Source of the DNA: Deltaproteobacteria bacterium
GTDB lineage: Bacteria > Desulfobacterota > Dissulfuribacteria > Dissulfuribacterales > S140-46
NCBI GenBank assembly: GCA_015491585.1
Contig: WFVQ01000128.1
Location: forward strand, 1 to 18,073
Reading direction: 5' to 3'
Length of the DNA stretch: 18,073 nt
The notes beneath the pieces were generated by a model that searched no databases, was not told the DNA's origin, and saw only the letters and a program-made list of their open reading frames with translations. Of this stretch, positions 1 through 6,814 are shown piece after piece (within the stretch, counting starts at the first letter, position 1; each line of letters starts with the position of its first letter). The translations under genes were made by a program, and so were the position numbers.

Positions 1-96
1 AGAACGGTATCCGCTTTACGTAGCGGCTGAATGGGGTGGAGCGTAAGGGGCCGCGCCTTTCCCTGGTCAAGGTGGCCGACAGGGCAGGGGGAGGGA
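1..96. other. Left-edge sequence with no supported gene
   Basis: This lies downstream of queF. A short inverted repeat, CCGCT (11-15) and AGCGG (22-26), surrounds six bases, but without a T-run it is not a convincing terminator. A short reading frame end (TAG or TGA in all plus frames) shows that a plus-strand gene could finish here, but too little is visible to assign it. Confidence 0.3.
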
Positions 97-468
97 TCAG
101 AGTTCGATCCTTATGATGGTGTGGACGTTGCCCCTGGGATGGAAATCCGCGGTGAGTTTGAGGCGGCGGGGCTTGATGGCCTCGACGAAGTCCTGGAAGA
201 TCCTGTTGGCAGCCTCCTCGTGGGAGATATGCAAGGAGCGGTAGCTGTTGAGATAGAGCTTCAGGGACTTGAGCTCCACGATGAATTCGTCGGGCACGTA
301 TTCGAACCTCATGGTGGCGAAGTCGGGATAGCCAGATCTGGGACAGAGGCATGTGAATTCTGGAAAGGTGATCTCTATTGTGTAGTCCCTATCCTTGCTG
401 GGATTGGGCCAGGGCTCCAGCCGCGCGTTGGCAATCTCCTTCTCCCCGTATCTCATCGTGTCTCCCAT
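97..468 (-). CDS. queF: NADPH-dependent 7-cyano-7-deazaguanine reductase QueF (short, unimodular type)
   Basis: Reduces the nitrile preQ0 to the amine preQ1 with NADPH, a late step in making the tRNA wobble base queuosine; cytoplasmic. The 123-residue protein fits the short single-domain QueF type. Visible signatures are FTCLCPRSGYPDF with the predicted thioimide-forming Cys42 and the acid Asp49, the QueF motif ELKSLKLY at residues 65-72, and His83-Glu84, spaced from Cys42 as in the Bacillus enzyme. It is the last gene of the minus-strand block, one base after the deacetylase stop (TGA-G-ATG). The chosen ATG at 468 has AAGGGG seven bases upstream; an in-frame ATG four codons later (456) also has a GGGAG and is a possible alternative start. 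No other queuosine gene is in the window, so its place behind envelope genes looks like position rather than pathway. Family assignment is firm. Confidence 0.96.
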   Translation of the reverse strand: MGDTMRYGEKEIANARLEPWPNPSKDRDYTIEITFPEFTCLCPRSGYPDFATMRFEYVPDEFIVELKSLKLYLNSYRSLHISHEEAANRIFQDFVEAIKPRRLKLTADFHPRGNVHTIIRIEL

Positions 469-469
469 C

Positions 470-1438
470 TCATGACCCCTTTCTCACAAGGAGCTCCACC
501 GGCACGATCCTGACCTCTTTCCTGATCTTAGGGAGCTCCCTGACCAGGACCCTGTAGGTCTCTGGAAAGGGATGACCTATACCAAGGGCCTGTCCCCTGG
601 CCTTCGCTATCTTCACTAGCCTGTATAATTGGCGGGTTATCTCTTTTTCGTCGTGGTCGTGGTCGAGGAACACCGCCCTGGACATGGAGGGGACTCCCAT
701 GACCCTGGCCGTGTCGTAGGCCACAGAATACTTGGTGGTCCTGCTGTCTATGAAGAACAGCCCCCGCTTCTTCAGGCCGGACATGAGCACTTCCATGGCC
801 CTTTTGTCCTTCGTGAACTTGGAGCCCATGTGGTTGTTAACCCCTATGGCGCCTGGAACGGCGTCGATCTCCTTGTTCAGCAGATCCAGGAGTGTGGCCG
901 GAGTCATGGACGTGACCAGGACTCCTGGACCTGGGTCCACCGCGCCGCTCTCGGGTTCCATGGGAAGGTGTACCAGCACGTTGCGCAGGTTGGAATGGGC
1001 CCGCTTCACCATTGGCTTGGTGAACGGGGCGTAGGGGAGAAAGGCAAACGAGAGGGGCGCCGGTATCTTAAGGAAGGCCATGTCAAGTTTTGGATCGTAT
1101 CCCATGTCGTCTATGATGAGCGCCACCGCCGGCAAGGTTCCGGTCTCGGAGGAGGAGGGGAGGGTGATGGCGGTCTCTGGGATGCCGTCGTCAGGAGGAA
1201 CTGGCTGGCTGATCGCATGAAACTCCTCGTAGGGAGGGCGTCCCTTGGAGGCGACCTTCGGAGGCACGGGAAAGAGGTAGAGTATGGCTATGGATGCGGC
1301 AATGAGGCCGAGGAAGAGGGAGGCCCCCAGCAGGCCGGGAAAGGACCTGCCCGGCCTCCTGCGCTCCCGGGCATGCCTGCGCCTGGGCCTCCTCCTCGCC
1401 TTGGTCCTTGGTCTTCTGCGCCTCCTGTACTCTGTCAT
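470..1438 (-). CDS. Divergent polysaccharide deacetylase family protein (YibQ/DUF610-like), membrane-anchored
   Basis: Predicted envelope protein with a NodB-like fold of the divergent polysaccharide deacetylase family, to which E. coli YibQ belongs; substrate unknown. The first 31 residues are cytoplasmic-looking and hold about 17 arginines. A membrane segment follows at about residues 35-57, then a Pro-rich linker to about 100, then the deacetylase domain from about 103 to the end. Family hallmarks are IIDDMGYD (108-115), a VLVHLPMEP block, GVNNHMGSKFT, FFIDSRTT, and GIGHPFPET near the end. The ATG at 1438 shares one base with the ctpA stop (TGATG); a GTG one codon earlier (1441) is an alternative start. 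No clear Shine-Dalgarno is seen, so it probably relies on translational coupling to ctpA. In E. coli yibQ also lies next to envC, which supports an envelope role in this cluster. Enzymatic activity is not established for the family in general. Confidence 0.9.
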   Translation of the reverse strand: MTEYRRRRRPRTKARRRPRRRHARERRRPGRSFPGLLGASLFLGLIAASIAILYLFPVPPKVASKGRPPYEEFHAISQPVPPDDGIPETAITLPSSSETGTLPAVALIIDDMGYDPKLDMAFLKIPAPLSFAFLPYAPFTKPMVKRAHSNLRNVLVHLPMEPESGAVDPGPGVLVTSMTPATLLDLLNKEIDAVPGAIGVNNHMGSKFTKDKRAMEVLMSGLKKRGLFFIDSRTTKYSVAYDTARVMGVPSMSRAVFLDHDHDEKEITRQLYRLVKIAKARGQALGIGHPFPETYRVLVRELPKIRKEVRIVPVELLVRKGS

Positions 1439-2841
1439 CACTCAGATGGTGCCGATACCTTGGAGAAGATGGACCAGGCCTTGAGTATCCTCAGCGCCTC
1501 TTCTACCTGGTTGTCCAGCTCCTCGGATGTGCTGGTTTGGGCAGCAGATGCACCTTCCTCTTGCCCGTCTCCGGCTGCCTCGCCGGTCCCATTCTTCTCT
1601 TTCTTTTTGCGGCCTTCTGCCTGCCCGGACTTTTGTTCCTTCTTCTCGTCAGCGGAGGGCAGGTGCCCCTCCAGGTCCTTCTCTTTCACGAAGTGGAAGG
1701 GATCCACTCCCCCCTTGCCATCCTCTTTCTTCTCTTTGGGTACGAAGGGAACTATGATGTCCGGGGTTATGCCTTTGGCCTGGATGGAGCGTCCGCTGGG
1801 GGTGTAGTAGAGGGCGGTGGTGAGCCTGACCGCGGCGTTTCCGTCGATGGGAATGATGGTCTGGACCGATCCCTTGCCAAAGGTCTGGGTGCCCATGATT
1901 ATGGCCCGTTTATGGTCCTGAAGGGCGCCGGCCACGATCTCGGAGGCGCTGGCCGAGCCGCCGTTCACCAGGACCACCAGGGGATAGTCGTGGTGGCGTG
2001 TGTTTGGCGTGGCATTGAACTTGAGCATCTGGTCCTTGCGCCTTCCGTCAGTATAGACTATGAGCCCCTTCTCAAGAAATTCGTCGGCGACCTTTACTGC
2101 CTGGTCCAGCAGGCCTCCTGGGTTGTTCCTGAGATCGAGCACGAGCCCCTTGAGGCCGCCATCCTTCTCGAGCTCTTTCAGGGCCTTGGCCAGGTCCCTG
2201 GCGGTGTGGTTCTGGAAGCTGCTGATCCTCACGTATCCGTATCCCTCTTCCAGCAGTTTGGAACGGACACTCTTCAATGGGATCACGTCCCTGACGATGG
2301 TCACCTCTTTGAGCTGGTTCCAGCCCTCCCTGTAGATGGATATGGTGACCTTGCTCCCCTTGGGGCCCCTGAGGAGTTTGACGGCCTGGGTGAGGCTCAT
2401 GTTCTTGGTGGACTTGTCCTCTATTTTTATGATCTTGTCGTTGGCCTTGAGGCCGGCCTTGTCCGCTGGCGTGCCCTCTATGGGCGCCACCACCGTAAGG
2501 ATGCCGTCCTTGATGGCGATCTCTATCCCTATTCCCGAGAAGCTGCCCTTTGTCTCTATCTGTAGTTCTTTGTAGTCTTCAGGCTTGAGGAAGGAGGAGT
2601 GCGGGTCGAGGGCCTTGAGCATCCCGTCGATTGCGCCATAGATGATCTTCTTGGGTTCCACTTCCTGGACGTAGTTGCGCTCCACCAGGTCCAGGACCTC
2701 GCTAAAGAGCTTCAACTCCTTGTAAGTGTCGTCCTCGGTGGCCCTGGCCATCTGCTGCACCTGATATCCGCCTATCACGATGGCCGCGGTCACGATCACC
2801 GTCACCACGGCAATACGTATTGCTCTAACCCTGCTTGTCAT
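1438..2841 (-). CDS. ctpA: S41 family C-terminal processing serine protease (CtpA/Prc type)
   Basis: Periplasmic, membrane-tethered protease that trims or degrades proteins recognised by their C-terminus. The 467-residue protein has a short cytoplasmic start, one membrane segment or uncleaved signal (about 9-28), a helical N-terminal region with LDPHSSFL, a PDZ domain (about 97-180), and the S41 catalytic core. The catalytic dyad is Ser298 in GGSASASEI and Lys323 in TFGKGSVQ, with Gln327 at the usual spacing. After about residue 368 comes a Lys/Glu/Gly-rich low-complexity tail of some 75 residues ending in a short helix. Start: the ATG at 2841 has AGGAG nine bases upstream. The frame stays open to 2910, but that extension would overlap the envC end and lacks a good ribosome site. 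It follows envC by 32 bases and overlaps the deacetylase start by one base. Confidence 0.95.
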   Translation of the reverse strand: MTSRVRAIRIAVVTVIVTAAIVIGGYQVQQMARATEDDTYKELKLFSEVLDLVERNYVQEVEPKKIIYGAIDGMLKALDPHSSFLKPEDYKELQIETKGSFSGIGIEIAIKDGILTVVAPIEGTPADKAGLKANDKIIKIEDKSTKNMSLTQAVKLLRGPKGSKVTISIYREGWNQLKEVTIVRDVIPLKSVRSKLLEEGYGYVRISSFQNHTARDLAKALKELEKDGGLKGLVLDLRNNPGGLLDQAVKVADEFLEKGLIVYTDGRRKDQMLKFNATPNTRHHDYPLVVLVNGGSASASEIVAGALQDHKRAIIMGTQTFGKGSVQTIIPIDGNAAVRLTTALYYTPSGRSIQAKGITPDIIVPFVPKEKKEDGKGGVDPFHFVKEKDLEGHLPSADEKKEQKSGQAEGRKKKEKNGTGEAAGDGQEEGASAAQTSTSEELDNQVEEALRILKAWSIFSKVSAPSE

Positions 2842-2873
2842 AATCAACTTCTCCTGGAAATATGTTTGAGCCC

Positions 2874-4028
2874 TTATCTCTTGATCCGGAACCCCTTGAG
2901 GTCCAGCCAACGCTCCGGCCGGAGCCTGGCGCCCTTGCGCCTCAATTCGAAATATACACCTGGATCAACCAGCGCACCAGTGCCGGAGAGGGCGATGACG
3001 TCCCCTTCGATCACCTCGTCGCCCTGCCTGACGAATATGGAGAGGCACTGCGCCACCAGGCTGTAGTAGCCCTTTCCGTGATCCAGGATCACTACCTTGC
3101 CCAGGCCGGTTATGTCGCCGGTAAACTTGACCACGCCGTCGAATACCGCGCGCACCTCGCTGCCCATTGGAGCCGATATCAGCAGCCCTCCGCGCCCGAA
3201 CCTGCGGTTCAGGAGTATGGTCCCGGTGAGTACCGGCGGGATGAGCTTGCCCTTCTGTGCTGCAAAGCCTTTTCCCGAGGATGCCTCCAGCTCCTCCTGC
3301 TCCGCCTCCAGCTCCTCGATGATGTCCTTGACCTTCTCCTTGGCCTGATCCAGCTCGAGGACAAGGGCCATGTACTTCTCCTTCTGCTCCTTTATCTCTT
3401 TGAGAAACAGGAGGCGGTTCTGGCGCCTCTCCTCCAGGGCCGCCGCCTGGGCCTCCATCTCGCGGGCTAGCCTCTCGAATTCCATCCTGGTTTTCTCCAG
3501 CTCATGTTCCTTTTCCATTAGCACGCGCAGGCGCCGCCTGAATTCGGCCCGCTGCTCCTTATCCTTGTTGAGTATCACCTGGAGATAGGTCTTCCTTGCC
3601 ATGAGCTCAGGAAATGAGGAGGAGGAGAACAGGACGTTGAGGATGCCCATAGTCCCGAACCGCTCGAGGGCTAAAAGCCGTTTCTCCACTAAGCTGCGTA
3701 ACTCCTCCGACCGTCTTTTGGCTTTTTTGACCTCTTGCCTGATCCGCTCTAACTCCAGCTCCTTCTTGGTCCACTCGTGTTTTATCTCCTTGAGCCGCTG
3801 CCACGTCTCCATTATCTCCCTGTCTAACCGTTCCAGCTCCTTGGTAATGGACTCCTTGGTCTTCTCCAGGGCGACCACCCGCTCCTGGTGATGCTTGAGC
3901 TCCTTCTCGATCTCCTGGAGCTTCTGTGACTGGCGCTTGATCTCGACGGAGAGGGAGCGGTCCGCCTGGGAAGGGGATGCCGCGAGAAAGGCCACGAATG
4001 CCAGGGCCAAAGCGAGCCTCTGCCTCAC
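2874..4028 (-). CDS. envC: EnvC-like murein hydrolase activator: coiled coil plus degenerate LytM/M23 domain
   Basis: Periplasmic protein predicted to activate cell-wall amidases at the septum under control of FtsEX. The 384-residue protein begins with a signal peptide (cleavage probably after SQA, about residue 22). A long coiled coil follows (about 28-120), a short hinge with LNVLFSSSSFPELMAR (130-145), a second coiled coil (about 150-250), and a C-terminal LytM-like domain (about 262-384). Zinc ligands expected in active M23 peptidases are missing: the first His/Asp region reads FGRGGLLISAP, the later HxH site ends VYFELRR. Only the DHGKGYYSL block is preserved. This matches the catalytically dead EnvC rather than an active endopeptidase. 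The GTG start at 4028 overlaps the ftsX stop by four bases (GTGA) and has GGAGG eleven bases upstream. The frame is open much further upstream, but that part is antisense-free shadow of ftsX and has no signal peptide. Confidence 0.9.
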   Translation of the reverse strand: MRQRLALALAFVAFLAASPSQADRSLSVEIKRQSQKLQEIEKELKHHQERVVALEKTKESITKELERLDREIMETWQRLKEIKHEWTKKELELERIRQEVKKAKRRSEELRSLVEKRLLALERFGTMGILNVLFSSSSFPELMARKTYLQVILNKDKEQRAEFRRRLRVLMEKEHELEKTRMEFERLAREMEAQAAALEERRQNRLLFLKEIKEQKEKYMALVLELDQAKEKVKDIIEELEAEQEELEASSGKGFAAQKGKLIPPVLTGTILLNRRFGRGGLLISAPMGSEVRAVFDGVVKFTGDITGLGKVVILDHGKGYYSLVAQCLSIFVRQGDEVIEGDVIALSGTGALVDPGVYFELRRKGARLRPERWLDLKGFRIKR

Positions 4029-4909
4029 AGCCTGAGGAACCTCCGCATCGCAAAGGCTGTGCCTATTACGCACAGACCTACGCTGGCCGCTATCAGGACG
4101 GAGACGTAGGAGAAGGGGAGAAAGGCGAGTCCCACTCCCCTGAACAATTGCGAGGCCGAAACGGCCTGGAGCAGATACCTGTAAACACCGTAGAGAACGA
4201 CCACCGCCGTCAATGAGCCGCCCAGCCCCTGGAGGAAGGCCTCTATAAGGAAGGGGGTCTCGATGAAGCCGTTTGTTGCACCCACCAGGCGCAGGATCTC
4301 CAGCTCCTCTTGGCGCGCATAGACCGTGAGCTTGATGGTGTTGGAGACCACAAAGGCTGCGGAGACAAGGAGGAGAAGCCCGCCCATGACAACGACCTTG
4401 CCGGCCACTGACACGAAGAACTGGAGGCGGTTTATCCAGTCCTGTCCGTACTGGACCTTGTCCACCTCTGGCCACCTCTTGAGTTCGGCGGCCAGGCGCT
4501 TTATGTGCTCCAGGTTGAAGACCGCCCTGTCCATTGCGATTTCGAAGGAGGGCGGGATGAAGGTGGGGGAGACCCCCTGCAGGATCTCCTTCTCCTCTCC
4601 CAGATAGCGCTCCAGCCGCTTGAATGCCTCTTCAGGGGAGACGTAGTTCACGCCCTGGATGCCATCGAGCCTGGATATCCGTTGATAGATTTCTGGAATC
4701 TTATTGCTGGGGGTGTCGGTCTTGAGGAAGACTATTATGCCCAGCTCGGAGCCGAACCTGTCAACGAACGCCCTGGCATTGTAGTAGACCAGCAGAAAGA
4801 ACGAGAGTATCAGCATGGTCAGGCAGACCACGAGACCGGTCATGATATGGGATCCTGCGCGGAGCCTCAGATCCGACAGGGCGCGTTTCATCAGGATGGT
4901 GCTGATCAT
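4025..4909 (-). CDS. ftsX: Cell division protein FtsX (permease-like component of FtsEX)
   Basis: Inner-membrane partner of FtsE; transmits the ATP-driven conformational change to periplasmic wall-hydrolase activators during division. The 294 residues show the FtsX layout: cytoplasmic N-terminus, TM1 (about 23-45), a periplasmic loop of about 120 residues including LGIIVFLK and a VDKVQYGQDW segment, then TM2 (about 170-192), a cytoplasmic turn with ARQEELEILRLVGAT (198-212), TM3 (about 225-247) and TM4 (about 265-288). The ARQEELEILRLVGA block is a strong family marker. The ATG overlaps the ftsE stop (ATGA, four bases) and has GGAG eight bases upstream. Its own stop overlaps the GTG of the EnvC-like gene, so FtsE, FtsX and the activator are likely translated in coupled amounts. 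Confidence 0.96.
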   Translation of the reverse strand: MISTILMKRALSDLRLRAGSHIMTGLVVCLTMLILSFFLLVYYNARAFVDRFGSELGIIVFLKTDTPSNKIPEIYQRISRLDGIQGVNYVSPEEAFKRLERYLGEEKEILQGVSPTFIPPSFEIAMDRAVFNLEHIKRLAAELKRWPEVDKVQYGQDWINRLQFFVSVAGKVVVMGGLLLLVSAAFVVSNTIKLTVYARQEELEILRLVGATNGFIETPFLIEAFLQGLGGSLTAVVVLYGVYRYLLQAVSASQLFRGVGLAFLPFSYVSVLIAASVGLCVIGTAFAMRRFLRL

Positions 4910-5586
4910 AGGCCGTTCTCCAACTTGCCGTTCTTCAACTGGATCACCCGCCTGTGTGTGTTGGTGAAGAGGCGCTCGTCATGGGTGGCAAAGAGTATGG
5001 TGGCTCCCCTGGCGTTCAGCTCCTCCATCAGCTCTATCACCTCGTCGGTCCTCAGCCGGTCCAGGTTTCCGGTGGGCTCGTCGGCCAGTATTATAGGCGG
5101 CCTGTTGACCACAGCCCTGGCTATGGCCACCCGCTGCTGCTCTCCTCCTGACAGCTCCAGGGGAAACGCATCCTCCCTCTCCTCCAGTCCCACCACGGCG
5201 AGTATGTCCCGTACCATTTTTTCTATCTGTTGCCTTCCCAGCCCGAGGACCTCAAGGGTGATGGCGACATTGTCGAATATAGTTCTATTGGTGAGGAGTT
5301 TGAAGTCCTGGAAGACGACGCCGATCTTGCGCCTGAGGAAAGGAATCTGCCCCCTGCTCAGGGAGGCGAGATCGACCCCGTCGATCCAGATGTCGCCGGA
5401 GGTGGGCCTGTCGGCACAGTACAGGAGCCGGAGAAGCGTGGTTTTCCCGGAGCCGCTGGGGCCGGTGAGGAATATGAACTCCCCCTTCTCCACCTCCAGG
5501 TTTACGTCGTCCAGGGCCCGGTGGTCTGGAGGATAGACCTTGGAGACAGATGTGAGTTTTATTATCGGAGACTCCATGTTCGCCAT
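4906..5586 (-). CDS. ftsE: Cell division ATP-binding protein FtsE
   Basis: Cytoplasmic ABC ATPase of the FtsEX complex. The 226 residues form a single nucleotide-binding domain of usual FtsE length. Seen directly: Walker A GPSGSGKTT (42-50), Q-loop in VVFQDFKLL (90-97), ABC signature LSGGEQQ (145-151), Walker B IILADEP followed by TGNLD (165-175), and H-loop His202 in FATHDE. FtsE rather than LolD or another MacB-like ATPase is called because the adjacent coupled gene is ftsX. The chosen ATG at 5586 has AGGA with a seven-base gap; an internal ATG at 5577 is a second option. The frame remains open to 5850 but that extension runs through the divergent promoter region and into pilT on the other strand, so it is not believed. 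It appears to be the first gene of the minus-strand block. Confidence 0.97.
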   Translation of the reverse strand: MANMESPIIKLTSVSKVYPPDHRALDDVNLEVEKGEFIFLTGPSGSGKTTLLRLLYCADRPTSGDIWIDGVDLASLSRGQIPFLRRKIGVVFQDFKLLTNRTIFDNVAITLEVLGLGRQQIEKMVRDILAVVGLEEREDAFPLELSGGEQQRVAIARAVVNRPPIILADEPTGNLDRLRTDEVIELMEELNARGATILFATHDERLFTNTHRRVIQLKNGKLENGL

Positions 5587-5637
5587 TGTCCGTCCTGTTA
5601 GGAACAAATATTGATGCCGGTGGTACGTATCCCTCCA

Positions 5638-5666
5638 TTTACTCCAAGCCCGGGGATATGTACAAT
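5638..5666 (+). promoter_or_regulatory. Putative sigma70-type promoter of the pilT block
   Basis: In the 142-base gap between divergent ftsE and pilT, TTTACT (5638-5643, 4 of 6 to TTGACA) is followed after exactly 17 bases by TACAAT (5661-5666, 5 of 6 to TATAAT). Transcription would begin near 5673, leaving a leader of roughly 56 bases before the pilT ATG, with GGAGGAGGG at 5715-5723. I could not find an equally good promoter for ftsE in the opposite direction. Prediction by eye only. Confidence 0.5.
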
Positions 5667-5728
5667 ACACCTGTCGGTCATTTGGAGAAAAAGATTGAGT
5701 GGCTCGGCAGGTCTGGAGGAGGGAATAG

Positions 5729-6814
5729 ATGGCCAAGATAGACGCGTTTTTCCGCTTGATGAACGAGCAGGGGGCGTCGGACCTCCACCTGGCTGCTGGA
5801 TCGCCTCCTGTCTTGAGGATCAGGGGCGATCTGCAGAGGGTGAGGTACAAGACCCTCGAAAACGACGAGCTGAAGGCGATGCTCTACGAGATAGCCCCGG
5901 AGGAGAAGATCAAGCTCTTCGAGGAGACCGGAGACATCGACTTCGGCTACGAGATACCGGGGCTGGCGCGCTACCGCTGCAACTTCTTCATGCAGCGCAA
6001 CGGCGTGGCCGCCGTCTTCCGCGAGATCCCCACCAACATCATGACCGCAGAGCAGCTCGGCCTGCCCGCGGTGATCACCAAGTTCGCCATGCTTCCCAGG
6101 GGGCTCGTCCTGGTCACGGGGCCCACCGGTAGCGGTAAGTCCACCACGCTGGCGGCTATGGTTGACCATGCCAACAGGAACAGGAAGGATCACATAATCA
6201 CCATCGAAGATCCCATCGAGTTTGTGCACGAGAACAAGGGATGTCTGGTGAACCACCGCGAGGTCGGGACGCACACGCAGTCGTTCACTGCTGCCCTCAG
6301 GGGCGCGCTTCGCGAAGACCCAGACATCATCCTGGTCGGCGAAATGAGGGATCTCGAGACCATCTCCCTCGCCATCGAGGCCGCCATGACAGGTCACCTG
6401 GTTATGGCCACGCTCCACACCATCAGCGCCGCAAAGACCGTGGACAGGGTGATAGAGATATTTCCGACCCACCAGCAGCCGCAGGTCAGGGCCACCCTGG
6501 CGGATGCCCTCAGGGGTGTGGTTTCCCAGACCATGTTCAAGAGGATCGACGTCAAGGGGCGGTGCGTGGCCTTCGAGATCCTTGTCGCCACCCCGGCGGT
6601 CAGGAACCTCATCCGCGAGGGCAAGACCTATCAGATCCCCTCTGCCATGCAGACCGGAAAGAAGTTCGGGATGCAGACCCTGGATGACGCCATCATGGAA
6701 CTCCTTCAGAAGGGATGGATAGATCCCGATGAGGCCTACAGCAAGTGCGTGGACAAGGCGCGGTTCAAGCCCTTCGCCAAGAGCGCGCCTGTCGATTTCA
6801 CGGAGGTGGGATGA
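5729..6814 (+). CDS. pilT: Type IV pilus twitching motility ATPase PilT
   Basis: Hexameric cytoplasmic ATPase that powers pilus retraction at the base of the type IV pilus machine. The 361 residues have the PAS-like N-terminal domain with SDLHLAAGSPPVLRIRG (17-33), Walker A GPTGSGKST (131-139), Asp box ITIEDPIE (157-164), Walker B DPDIILVGEMRD (197-208), His box GHLVMATLHT (222-231), and the PilT C-terminal motif AVRNLIREGK (290-299). That last motif is close to the AIRNLIRE element known to be needed for retraction, which supports true PilT over the assembly ATPase PilB. The start has AGGAGG six bases upstream. Its stop overlaps the next gene (ATGATG), so both ATPases are likely made together. 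Confidence 0.96.
   Translation: MAKIDAFFRLMNEQGASDLHLAAGSPPVLRIRGDLQRVRYKTLENDELKAMLYEIAPEEKIKLFEETGDIDFGYEIPGLARYRCNFFMQRNGVAAVFREIPTNIMTAEQLGLPAVITKFAMLPRGLVLVTGPTGSGKSTTLAAMVDHANRNRKDHIITIEDPIEFVHENKGCLVNHREVGTHTQSFTAALRGALREDPDIILVGEMRDLETISLAIEAAMTGHLVMATLHTISAAKTVDRVIEIFPTHQQPQVRATLADALRGVVSQTMFKRIDVKGRCVAFEILVATPAVRNLIREGKTYQIPSAMQTGKKFGMQTLDDAIMELLQKGWIDPDEAYSKCVDKARFKPFAKSAPVDFTEVG

Noticed and set aside
11..26. Small inverted repeat near the left edge, possible queF terminator
   Set aside because: Only five base pairs and no T-run on the queF strand.
31..513. Plus-strand open frame opposite queF
   Set aside because: Antisense to a confidently identified gene, with no ribosome site or recognisable domain; typical of GC-rich sequence.
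1408..2565. Long plus-strand open frame opposite the S41 protease
   Set aside because: Its composition follows from the codon pattern of ctpA on the other strand; no family motif is visible.
4029..4475. N-terminal extension of the EnvC-like frame
   Set aside because: It overlaps ftsX in another frame, is rich in Gly/Pro/Arg as shadow frames are, and would bury the signal peptide within the protein.
5587..5728. A minus-strand promoter for ftsE
   Set aside because: I tried several -10/-35 pairs in the gap but none matched better than about half of the positions, so none is listed.
5587..5850. N-terminal extension of ftsE
   Set aside because: It crosses the divergent promoter region and the opposite strand of pilT, and family length and a ribosome site support the start at 5586.
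6745..6810. Extension of the second PilT-like frame into the end of pilT
   Set aside because: GGAGG before 6811/6814 and the stop-start overlap support the later start; the extension has no similarity to PilT N-termini.
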